A DNA stretch of 9,952 nt from Bacillota bacterium (GTDB taxonomy: Bacteria > Bacillota > Clostridia > Peptostreptococcales > Anaerovoracaceae). Position 1 is the stretch's first letter. Each line of letters starts with the position of its first letter. The position numbers and the translations under genes were made by a program. Positions 1 to 5,986 of the stretch are shown piece after piece. Location of the stretch: positions 1 through 9,952 of the forward strand of contig JAUNRL010000030.1 in the NCBI GenBank assembly GCA_030535715.1, in the 5' to 3' direction. The notes under the pieces were generated by a model, which did not search any database, was not told where the DNA came from, and saw only the letters and a program-made list of their open reading frames with translations.

Positions 1-2
1 AA

Positions 3-821
3 TTCTACAAAATGGATTTCGTGGAGAAACTCCTGGAAGCCGGCAACCAGAAGCCGCCCATGACGATCCGCTACAACTGGCTGAAGATCGTCAAACAGGA
101 TCTGATTGACCAGCTCAGAGAGCGGGGATATGAAGTTGAGAAGGGAAAGATCTGCAAGAACTCTCTTCACGTCAGGGGAAGCGGACTGCTGGATACGGAG
201 TTTTACCGAATGGGGCTGTTCACGCCACAGGATGAGAGTTCTACGCTGGTTTCTGAGAAACTGGACCCCCGTCACGGCGATCTGGTCATCGATGTATGCG
301 CGGCGCCCGGCGGCAAGACTACGGCCATCGCGGAACGGATGAACAACACCGGCAAGATCATCGCTACGGACATTTACCGCCGGCGGCTGGATCAGGTGGA
401 CAAGGAGGCCCGCAGACTGGGCATCGTGAACATCGAAACCAGGGCATGGGATGCCACGAGGGTAGATTCCGGCCTGGTGGAAAAGGCCGACCGCGTTTTG
501 GTCGATGTGCCCTGCTCGGGACTGGGTGTGATCCGGAGAAAGCCGGAAATCAAGTACAAGGAGAAGACCCGGGATATGGACTATCTGCCTAAGAAGCAGC
601 TGGCGATTCTCTCTGCTTCCTCGGAGTACGTCAAGCCCAACGGAACGCTGGTCTACAGCACGTGCACGATCAATCCCGAAGAAAACGAGAAGGTGGTCAA
701 CGCCTTCCTGAAGAAATACACCTTGTTCAGAAAAGAGGAACGCACGCTTCTTCTGCCCAACATTAACGGAACGGACGGTTTCTTCATCTGCGTGATGAAG
801 CGGACGGGACTGCTGGATTAG
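3..821 (+). CDS. rsmB: RsmB, 16S rRNA m5C967 methyltransferase, 5'-truncated by window edge
   Basis: SAM-dependent RNA cytosine-5 methyltransferase of the NOL1/NOP2/Sun family, which methylates 16S rRNA (C967 in E. coli numbering) in the cytoplasm. Numbered from the Met at 12, the SAM-binding motif DVCAAPGGKT is at about 94-103, DVPCSGLG with the Cys used in enzyme release (C168) at 165-172, and YSTCTINPEEN with the catalytic Cys (C218) at 215-225. The C-terminal DGFFICVMKR matches the family end. The frame stays open upstream of the Met (Phe-Tyr-Lys) into the window edge, and the piece starts at the PPMTIRYN stretch that in full proteins follows an NusB-like N-terminal domain. The visible 269 residues are therefore only the catalytic part of a protein usually about 430-450 residues long; the Met at 12 is not the true start. 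It ends in TAG, 20 bp before stp. The usual neighbour rlmN does not follow. Confidence 0.95.
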   Translation, partial: FYKMDFVEKLLEAGNQKPPMTIRYNWLKIVKQDLIDQLRERGYEVEKGKICKNSLHVRGSGLLDTEFYRMGLFTPQDESSTLVSEKLDPRHGDLVIDVCAAPGGKTTAIAERMNNTGKIIATDIYRRRLDQVDKEARRLGIVNIETRAWDATRVDSGLVEKADRVLVDVPCSGLGVIRRKPEIKYKEKTRDMDYLPKKQLAILSASSEYVKPNGTLVYSTCTINPEENEKVVNAFLKKYTLFRKEERTLLLPNINGTDGFFICVMKRTGLLD

Positions 822-830
822 GAGGAAAGG
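820..830 (+). promoter_or_regulatory. Purine-rich ribosome-binding region of stp overlapping the rsmB stop
   Basis: AGGAGGAAAGG starts within the rsmB TAG stop codon. The AGGAGG core is about 16 nt from the stp ATG at 842 and the AAAGG part about 11 nt; a closer GAAGG lies at 834-838, only 3 nt away. Which element is used is unclear, but the overlap with the rsmB stop suggests translational coupling. Confidence 0.5.
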
Positions 831-841
831 TCTGAAGGCAT

Positions 842-1570
842 ATGGTACAGATAGGGTTCAAAAGCAACAGAGGCATTGTGCGGGAGAATAACGAAGACGC
901 CTGCTTTGTGATTCCCGGAAACGATGTGTACATGGTCGCTGACGGTGTCGGCGGAAACAGCTCCGGTGAAGTGGCAAGTCGGACAGCGGTAGAGAGGATC
1001 GCCGGCTTTGTCAACGAGAACGATATCCGGGAATGCACATCCGCGGAATCGATCTTCGGATTTCTAGGAGACGCCGTGGCTGTGGCCAATCGGGACATCT
1101 ACGACATGGGAAGAGATACGGCCCGGTATAGAGGCATGGCGACGACTGTGGTGATCGCCTATCTGTTCCGGGGAGAGGCTTACATCGCCAACGTGGGCGA
1201 CAGCCGGGCATACGTCTACCGCAGCGGGGAAATGTCCAGGATTACCAAGGATCACACCTACGTCAATGAACTGATCGACAAGGGCGTGATTACCGAGGAT
1301 GAGGCGGAATCCCACCGGCAGAAGAATGTGATCACCAAAGCCCTCGGCGCGGAACCTTCCATTGCCCCGGACTATTACAAGCTGCCTCTGCACAGCGGAG
1401 ACGTTCTTATGCTCTGCACCGACGGCCTGTACGGAGAAGTCGGCGAGAAACGGATTCTTGAGGTGCTGGAACAGAGAAAGACCATGAACGAGACCTGCTC
1501 CGATCTGGTGGAGATGGCCATCCAGGCCGGCGGACGGGATAACATCACCGTAGTCTGTGTCAGGATTTAG
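842..1570 (+). CDS. stp: Stp/PrpC, PP2C-family Ser/Thr protein phosphatase
   Basis: Cytoplasmic metal-dependent PPM/PP2C phosphatase that reverses phosphorylation by the PASTA kinase encoded next door. 242 residues, close to B. subtilis PrpC (about 254). All core motifs are visible: N-E-D near 17-19, VADGVGG at 32-38 (metal Asp34), GMATTVV at 98-104, NVGDSRAY at 117-124, ITKALG at 164-169, [10 protein letters not shown] at 191-200 (metal Asp194) and GGRDNITVV at 230-238 (metal Asp233). No signal peptide or membrane segment. The start at 842 gives the expected short N-terminus before [16 protein letters not shown]. It sits 20 bp after rsmB and 14 bp before prkC, the standard phosphatase-kinase pair arrangement, implying joint transcription. 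Nothing in the protein looks damaged, which matters given the broken kinase downstream. Confidence 0.96.
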   Translation: MVQIGFKSNRGIVRENNEDACFVIPGNDVYMVADGVGGNSSGEVASRTAVERIAGFVNENDIRECTSAESIFGFLGDAVAVANRDIYDMGRDTARYRGMATTVVIAYLFRGEAYIANVGDSRAYVYRSGEMSRITKDHTYVNELIDKGVITEDEAESHRQKNVITKALGAEPSIAPDYYKLPLHSGDVLMLCTDGLYGEVGEKRILEVLEQRKTMNETCSDLVEMAIQAGGRDNITVVCVRI

Positions 1571-1572
1571 GT

Positions 1573-1578
1573 AAGGGG
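1573..1578 (+). promoter_or_regulatory. Ribosome-binding site of prkC
   Basis: AAGGGG(G) in the 14-bp gap after the stp stop codon, about 6 nt before the ATG at 1585. It fixes the prkC start. Confidence 0.7.
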
Positions 1579-1584
1579 GCAGAA

Positions 1585-1803
1585 ATGAGCAAGGTACTGG
1601 CTGGAAGATATGAGCTTCTGGAACGGATCGGTGAAGGCGGTATGTCTGTCGTCTACAAGGCGAAGGACAAATTGCTCAACCGCTTTGTCGCCATCAAGAT
1701 TCTGAAGCCGGAATTCATCAACGATCATAAATTCATCGACAGCTTCCGCAGGGAGTCTCAGGCGGCGGCCAGCATGTCCCATCCAACTCTCGTCAACCTC
1801 TAG
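1585..1803 (+). CDS. PrkC N-lobe fragment, terminated early
   Basis: Upstream product of the broken prkC if the TAG is obeyed: 72 residues containing only the glycine-rich loop, the catalytic Lys38 and the helix-C Glu57, ending at SHPTLVNL just before kinase strand 4. It lacks the HRD and DFG catalytic elements and could not phosphorylate anything. It is translated from the native prkC start and ribosome-binding site, so the peptide would be made if the gene is expressed, but it probably has no stable fold. Confidence 0.6.
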   Translation: MSKVLAGRYELLERIGEGGMSVVYKAKDKLLNRFVAIKILKPEFINDHKFIDSFRRESQAAASMSHPTLVNL

Positions 1804-1808
1804 GAGGT
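1801..1808 (+). other. In-frame amber codon overlapping an AGGAGG sequence inside prkC
   Basis: TAGGAGGT begins with the in-frame stop codon (codon 73 of prkC). With TAC or TAT, the expected Tyr codon, the sequence would not contain AGGAGG, so the same base creates both the stop and a strong Shine-Dalgarno match. No ATG, GTG or TTG lies in the prkC frame within 5-12 nt downstream; the first in-frame ATG is at 1840. Confidence 0.85.
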
Positions 1809-1839
1809 CGGCAAGGAAGGCAATATTCATTATATTGTC

Positions 1840-3357
1840 ATGGAACTCATCGAGGGCCGTGCGCTATCTGATGTGATCAAGGAAGAAGGCCCGATGGCCT
1901 ATCCCAGGGTGATCGCCATATCGAAGCAGATTGCCGCCGCTCTTGCCTTTGCCCATAAGAATCACATCATTCACCGGGACGTCAAGCCACACAACATCAT
2001 GATGACGCCCAACGGCACGGCTAAAATCACCGACTTCGGCATCGCCAAGGCGGTGAATGCGGCGACGATTGTGGACAACACCGACGGGATCATCGGCTCC
2101 GTGCACTACTTTTCACCGGAACAGGCCCGGGGAGGATACGTGGATGAGAAATCCGACATTTATTCTCTGGGCATCGTCATGTTCGAAATGCTGACCGGCA
2201 ATGTACCCTTTGACGGAGACAACCCGGTAAACATCGCCCTGATGCACATCAACGGGGAGATGCCCCGGCCGTCCCAGATGGTTACCGGCGTACCCCCGGC
2301 GCTGGAGCATATCATCATGAAGTGCACCGACAAGTATCCCGTGAACCGGTACGCTTCGGCGGACGAACTGATCGAGGCACTGAATAATCTGGAATTTGTC
2401 GGCAGTGTGGTCGGCGGATCGGTGCTGATGGGCGCGGATCAGCCGGGAGACTACGATTACTACGAGGACTATCATGACGGCGGGCCGATTGCGGAGACCG
2501 AGTATGACGAGGGAGATGAATACGACGATTTCCGGCCGGAGAAACAGAAAAAGTCCGGTTCGGCAAAACAGAAGAAGAAAAAGCGCCTGATTATCATTCT
2601 GGCCTGCGCGGCTGCAGCGCTGATCGTCGGCCTTGTTGCCTGCTTTGCCCTGGGCGTGTTCGGCGGCAAGGAAATTCAGGCGCCGGATGTCACCGGAATG
2701 ACGGTGTCCGAAGCGGAACAGGTTGCCGTTCAGTATGATCTGAAAATCAAGGAGGGCCGGCCGGTTGTCGACGAAAACGTGGAAGTCGGCAAGATCGTCA
2801 GCCAGAGTCCGGAGGCCGGCGGCATCATCAAGACCGGACAGGCCATTACCGTATACGTCAGCGCCGGACCGGGTGACGGCAGTGTGCCCGACGTGGTTGG
2901 CATGGAGGAAAACAGCGCCCGGGCGGCCATTGAAGAGGCCGGCTTTAAGGTGAATGTATCCTCTCAGGCCAGCGAAGAGGAAAGCGGCACCATCATCAGT
3001 CAGGATCCCAAAGGCGGAGAGAAGGCCGAGAAGGGCAGCACCGTCAGTCTGGTTGCCAGCGATGGGTCTCTGGCCATGGCCAACATGCCCTATCTGATCG
3101 GCAAGTCTCTGTCGGATGCCAAGTCTGCGCTGAAGAAGGCCAGGCTCAAACCCGGGGATGTCAGTTACGACTTCAGCGATACCTACGCGGAGGGTGAGAT
3201 CATGTGGCAGCAGTACGATTCGGGAGCGCGGCTGGACAAGAACACCTCCGTTCGTCTGACGGTCAGCAAGGGTCCGCAGCCTACAACAATGACCACAACA
3301 CAGCCTCCGACAACGCAGGCGCCGATGGAACCGCCTGAACCGGTTGAAGGATTCTGA
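1840..3357 (+). CDS. PrkC C-terminal part (kinase C-lobe, membrane helix, three PASTA domains)
   Basis: The open part of prkC after the internal stop, 505 residues from the first in-frame ATG. It keeps HRD, DFG, SPE, the membrane helix and all three PASTA repeats but has lost the nucleotide-positioning glycine loop and the catalytic Lys, so alone it would be a membrane-anchored PASTA protein without expected kinase activity. The ATG is really an internal Met of the IVMEL strand-5 motif of the kinase, not a designed start. The nearest purine-rich sequences are TAGGAGGT at 1801-1808 and AAGGAAGG at 1813-1820, which leave spacings of about 31 and 19 nt, both too long for efficient initiation. 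Gene callers would report this as a separate gene; I read it as the 3' part of prkC. Confidence 0.55.
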   Translation: MELIEGRALSDVIKEEGPMAYPRVIAISKQIAAALAFAHKNHIIHRDVKPHNIMMTPNGTAKITDFGIAKAVNAATIVDNTDGIIGSVHYFSPEQARGGYVDEKSDIYSLGIVMFEMLTGNVPFDGDNPVNIALMHINGEMPRPSQMVTGVPPALEHIIMKCTDKYPVNRYASADELIEALNNLEFVGSVVGGSVLMGADQPGDYDYYEDYHDGGPIAETEYDEGDEYDDFRPEKQKKSGSAKQKKKKRLIIILACAAAALIVGLVACFALGVFGGKEIQAPDVTGMTVSEAEQVAVQYDLKIKEGRPVVDENVEVGKIVSQSPEAGGIIKTGQAITVYVSAGPGDGSVPDVVGMEENSARAAIEEAGFKVNVSSQASEEESGTIISQDPKGGEKAEKGSTVSLVASDGSLAMANMPYLIGKSLSDAKSALKKARLKPGDVSYDFSDTYAEGEIMWQQYDSGARLDKNTSVRLTVSKGPQPTTMTTTQPPTTQAPMEPPEPVEGF

Positions 3358-4256
3358 TGCGAGGACAGATCATGAAAGGAATCGCCGGGTTTTATTTCGT
3401 AAAATCCGGCGAAACAATATACCGATGCAAGGCCAGAGGCCTGTTCAAGAAGCAGGGGATCAAGCCAGCGGTTGGCGATGAGGTGATCATTGAAACCGGG
3501 GAGAGAGAAGACGACAGTCTGATCACGGAGATTCTGCCGAGACGGAACAGTTTTATCAGGCCTTTTGTCACTAATGTGGACTGTTTTGTGATTGTAACGG
3601 CACCCGCGCATCCGGCACCCGTGCTGACTGTGATCGACAAGCTGCTGATCATGGCGGAGCAGGCGGAAACGGATGTGGTTCTCTGCGTGAACAAGTGCGA
3701 CTTGACCGGGGGAGAAAAGAAAGCGGCTCTGCGCGCCCGGCAGATGAGGGAGGAACTGTGCCGGGTCTACGGGCCGCTCTATCCGGTGATCTGCACACAG
3801 ATGGATGAACAGCAGAGCCTGGATCCCCTGCGGGATGCCATCCGGGGTAGGGCGGTTGCTCTTGCCGGCGCCTCGGGCGTCGGCAAATCCACACTGTTGA
3901 ACCGGCTGCTGCACCGGCAGGAGATGGAGACGGGGCAGATCAGTTCCCGCTCGAAGAGGGGGCGACACACGACACGACATACTGAACTGTTTTCCGCGGA
4001 CGATGAGGGAACCCTGATCTTCGATACACCGGGATTCACTTCCTTCGATCTGCCGCAGGTGGAACCGGAAAAATTGCCCGCCCTGTTCCCCGAAATGGCT
4101 GCGCTTGGCGGGCTGTGTCACTACGATGACTGTACCCATCGGGCGGAGCCCGGATGCGCCGTCAAGGAGGCGCTGGAACAGGGAAGCATCGAACAGAGCC
4201 GGTACGGATCCTACTGTGTTTTCCGCAGGGAGGCGGAGGAACGAAGGAAATACTGA
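3357..4256 (+). CDS. rsgA: RsgA (CpgA/YloQ), ribosome small-subunit-dependent GTPase
   Basis: Circularly permuted GTPase that checks late 30S subunit maturation in the cytoplasm. 299 residues, the usual length. An N-terminal OB-fold (about 1-70) precedes the permuted G domain: NKCD (G4) at 112-115, the P-loop GASGVGKST (G1) at 171-179, the GRHTTRHTEL segment (G2) from 202 and DTPG (G3) at 223-226. The C-terminal zinc knuckle is Cys254, Cys259, His261, Cys267 in the typical CxxxxCxHxxxxxC spacing. Two starts are possible: ATG 3357, whose A overlaps the prkC TGA and which has AAGGA 5 nt upstream, and ATG 3372 with GAGGA 6 nt upstream. I prefer 3357 because MRGQIMKGIAGFYFV aligns with homologues beginning MxGKIxK. 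The overlap indicates coupling to prkC translation; in Bacillus this GTPase is a reported PrkC substrate. Confidence 0.96.
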   Translation: MRGQIMKGIAGFYFVKSGETIYRCKARGLFKKQGIKPAVGDEVIIETGEREDDSLITEILPRRNSFIRPFVTNVDCFVIVTAPAHPAPVLTVIDKLLIMAEQAETDVVLCVNKCDLTGGEKKAALRARQMREELCRVYGPLYPVICTQMDEQQSLDPLRDAIRGRAVALAGASGVGKSTLLNRLLHRQEMETGQISSRSKRGRHTTRHTELFSADDEGTLIFDTPGFTSFDLPQVEPEKLPALFPEMAALGGLCHYDDCTHRAEPGCAVKEALEQGSIEQSRYGSYCVFRREAEERRKY

Positions 4257-4296
4257 CGCGCGAAGGCAGCCCGACGTGCGAAGGAGATACTGACGG
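4242..4296 (+). repeat. Three tandem imperfect 18-19 bp units across the rsgA stop codon
   Basis: Units start at 4242, 4261 and 4279, each opening with CGAAGG. The first 17 bases of unit 1 (CGAAGGAAATACTGACG) and unit 3 (CGAAGGAGATACTGACG) differ at one base; unit 2 (CGAAGGCAGCCCGACG) is more diverged and one base shorter. The rsgA TGA lies in unit 1. The array fills most of the 51-bp gap before rpe, the only sizeable gap in the window. Confidence 0.75.
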
Positions 4297-4304
4297 AGGA
4301 AAGG
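4295..4304 (+). promoter_or_regulatory. Ribosome-binding site of rpe
   Basis: GGAGGAAAGG directly after the tandem repeat; the GGAGG core is 8 nt before the ATG at 4308, which fixes the rpe start. A second AAGGAG at 4281-4286 inside the last repeat unit is too far upstream. Confidence 0.75.
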
Positions 4305-4307
4305 CAA

Positions 4308-4964
4308 ATGAAACAACTGGCACCTTCCATTCTGTCCGCCGATTTTTCCCGGCTGGCGCAGGATGTAGACTGTATTGAAGCCGGAGGCGCGCACTTCATT
4401 CACGTGGATGTGATGGACGGTCATTTCGTGCCCAACATCAGTTTCGGCGCGGCGGTGATGAAGAGCCTGGAGGGAAAGACGAAACTTCCCTTTGATGTGC
4501 ATCTGATGATTGAAGAGCCGGATCGGTACCTGGAGGATTTCGTGACTCCGCAGACCGAATATATCACGGTTCATCAGGAGGCCTGCGTGCACCTTCACCG
4601 GACGATCCAGCATATCCGCGCGACGGGGGTGAAGGCGGGCGTATCCATCAATCCGGCCACGCCGCTGAATATGGTGGAACCGATCCTCGCGGATGTGGAT
4701 CTGGTGCTGATCATGACGGTCAATCCGGGATTCGGCGGGCAGAAACTGATTCCCCCGGCGCTGGACAAAATCCCGCGGCTGGCGGAATACCGGGACAGAG
4801 CCGGACTTGCCTTTGCCATAGAGATTGATGGCGGCGTGACACCGGAAAACATCGGGCTCGTCGCGGAGGTGGGAACGGACATTATCGTTGCAGGATCGGC
4901 GATCTTCGGGGCAGAGGATATTCCGGGCAGAGTCAGAGAAATGATCAGAAAAATGGAGAAATAG
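4308..4964 (+). CDS. rpe: Ribulose-phosphate 3-epimerase
   Basis: Interconverts D-ribulose 5-phosphate and D-xylulose 5-phosphate in the pentose phosphate pathway (cytoplasm). 218 residues, standard length, a TIM barrel. Visible signatures: LAPSILSADF at 4-13 with the substrate-binding Ser7; the metal ligands His32 and Asp34 in HVDVMDGHFVPN, His65 in DVHLMI and Asp174 in EIDGGV; the phosphate-binding loop MTVNPGFGGQ at 136-145 and the GSAIF segment near the end. Asp34 and Asp174 are the acid/base pair in this family. It lies 51 bp after rsgA and ends in TAG 2 bp before plsX. In many Firmicutes thiamine diphosphokinase (thiN) follows rpe; here it does not. No sign of damage. Confidence 0.97.
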   Translation: MKQLAPSILSADFSRLAQDVDCIEAGGAHFIHVDVMDGHFVPNISFGAAVMKSLEGKTKLPFDVHLMIEEPDRYLEDFVTPQTEYITVHQEACVHLHRTIQHIRATGVKAGVSINPATPLNMVEPILADVDLVLIMTVNPGFGGQKLIPPALDKIPRLAEYRDRAGLAFAIEIDGGVTPENIGLVAEVGTDIIVAGSAIFGAEDIPGRVREMIRKMEK

Positions 4965-4966
4965 GG

Positions 4967-5986
4967 ATGAAAATTATTCTGGACGGCATGGGCGGCGATC
5001 TGGCACCCGCAGAAATCGTCAAGGGTGCGGTGCAGGCCGTGGAACAGATCGATGATGAGATCATCATCGTCGGACAGCAGAAGGCGATTCAGCGCGAGCT
5101 GAAAAAAAACCGCTACAGGGGAGATCGGATCAGCATCGTCAACGCGGAGGAAACCATCACCATGCACGACTCGCCGGTGAAGGCGATCCGGCAGAAGCGG
5201 GATTCCTCCATGGTGGCAGGGCTGAATCTGCTCAAGGAAGGAAAGGGCGACCTGCTGATTTCCGCGGGAAATACCGGCGCGCTGATCGTAGGCTCGCGGC
5301 TGATTCTGGGCCGTATCCGGGGCATTGACCGCCCCGCGCTGGCCAGCATCTATCCCGATATGGTCACCATGCAGCCCTGCCTTCTGGTGGACGCCGGCGC
5401 CAGCGCTGAGTCCAAGGCCCAGAATCTTCTGGAATACGGTCTGATGGGCAGCATCTTCATGGAAAAGGCCTGGGGCAGGGAAACCCCCCGGGTCGGTCTG
5501 GTGAATTTGGGTGCGGAGGAGTCCAAGGGAACCAGCGCGACCAAAGACGCGTACCACCGACTGAAGAATTCCCATCTGAACTTTGTGGGCAACGTGGAGG
5601 GGCGCGATGTGCCCAAGGGTGTCTGCGATGTGATCGTCTGTGACGGCTTCGTGGGTAACGTCATTCTGAAACTGACGGAAGGCGTTTCCCTGTCCATCTT
5701 CAAACTGGTGAAGCAGAGCATTACGGAGAACCTGAAAACCAAGGTAGGCGGTCTGTTTCTGCGAACTCAGCTGACGAAGATGAAGAATGACTTCGATTAC
5801 GAGGAATACGGCGGCGCTCCTGTGCTGGGGGTGAACGGGCCGGTGATGAAGATTCACGGATCATCCACGGCCACTGCCGTCCGCAACGCGGTCATCCGGG
5901 GCATCCCCTATGCCCGGGAGAACGTGGTGGACATCATCCGCCGGGAAATATTTGATTTCGTCGAGAACGAGGAGGATTATGAATGA
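4967..5986 (+). CDS. plsX: PlsX, phosphate acyltransferase
   Basis: Converts acyl-ACP plus phosphate to acyl-phosphate, which PlsY uses to acylate glycerol 3-phosphate in phospholipid synthesis; a peripheral membrane enzyme. 339 residues (B. subtilis about 333). Motifs: ILDGMGGDLAP near 4-14, ISAGNTGAL at 98-106, the PCLLVDAGAS segment at 137-146, VNLGAEESKG at 179-188, VCDGFVGNV at 224-232, YGGAPVLGVNG at 281-291 and HGSS at 297-300. The third motif normally reads GAN, so the Ser is a small deviation. The start has GGAG 8 nt upstream, inside the last rpe codons. Codons 46-48 form an eight-A run (5102-5109). The gene overlaps rnc by 4 nt (ATGA); acpP, commonly found between plsX and rnc, is absent. 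Confidence 0.96.
   Translation: MKIILDGMGGDLAPAEIVKGAVQAVEQIDDEIIIVGQQKAIQRELKKNRYRGDRISIVNAEETITMHDSPVKAIRQKRDSSMVAGLNLLKEGKGDLLISAGNTGALIVGSRLILGRIRGIDRPALASIYPDMVTMQPCLLVDAGASAESKAQNLLEYGLMGSIFMEKAWGRETPRVGLVNLGAEESKGTSATKDAYHRLKNSHLNFVGNVEGRDVPKGVCDVIVCDGFVGNVILKLTEGVSLSIFKLVKQSITENLKTKVGGLFLRTQLTKMKNDFDYEEYGGAPVLGVNGPVMKIHGSSTATAVRNAVIRGIPYARENVVDIIRREIFDFVENEEDYE
5970..5975 (+). promoter_or_regulatory. Ribosome-binding site of rnc inside plsX
   Basis: AGGAGG within the last plsX codons, 7 nt before the rnc ATG at 5983, which itself overlaps the plsX TGA as ATGA. It favours this start over the out-of-frame ATG at 5979. Confidence 0.8.

Larger units (their letters stand above)
1585..3357 (+). 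pseudogene. prkC: PrkC, PASTA-domain Ser/Thr kinase, interrupted by in-frame TAG at codon 73
   Basis: Membrane Ser/Thr kinase that senses peptidoglycan fragments through extracellular PASTA repeats. Read through the stop it would be 590 residues. The kinase domain has the glycine loop GEGGMSVVY (16-24), catalytic Lys38 (VAIK), helix-C Glu57, HRDVKPHN from 130, DFG at 150-152 and SPEQARGG from 177. An acidic then Lys-rich juxtamembrane stretch follows, then one membrane helix (about 335-358), three PASTA repeats (about 364-430, 433-493, 500-562) and a Thr/Pro-rich tail. The reading frame breaks only at TAG 1801-1803, between VNL and EVGKEGNIHYIVMEL, where homologues such as PknB and PrkC normally have Tyr; TAC or TAT to TAG is one base. 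Everything before and after is well conserved, so this is a recent nonsense mutation, a sequence error or a suppressed codon. Start at 1585 is supported by an AAGGGGG ribosome-binding site. rsgA follows directly with a 1-nt overlap. Confidence 0.9.

Noticed and set aside
1801..1803. Pyrrolysine or genome-wide reassignment of TAG to a sense codon
   Set aside because: rsmB, stp and rpe terminate naturally with TAG, and reading through each quickly reaches another stop. Pyrrolysine is not known in this kinase family and no pyl genes are visible in the window.
1585..3357. Two independent genes encoding separate kinase halves as a deliberate split kinase
   Set aside because: The break falls between VNL and EVG in the middle of a conserved strand, with no proper start signal for the second half and no loss or gain of residues. 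A point mutation or sequence error explains it better.
4257..4307. Possible terminator, riboswitch or small gene in the rsgA-rpe gap
   Set aside because: Only a short tandem repeat and a ribosome-binding site are visible; there is no GC-rich hairpin followed by a T run, and the gap is too short for a riboswitch.
3183..4613. Long open frame of 476 codons on the - strand opposite the end of prkC, rsgA and the start of rpe
   Set aside because: The + strand genes here have full sets of family motifs and their own ribosome-binding sites. The reverse frame has low-complexity His/Arg/Gln-rich sequence with no recognisable domain and arises because GC-rich + strand codons rarely give reverse stops.
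4595..5857. Open frame of 420 codons on the - strand opposite rpe and plsX
   Set aside because: Antisense shadow of two clearly functional genes; His/Gln-rich composition, no domain recognised, no supported start.
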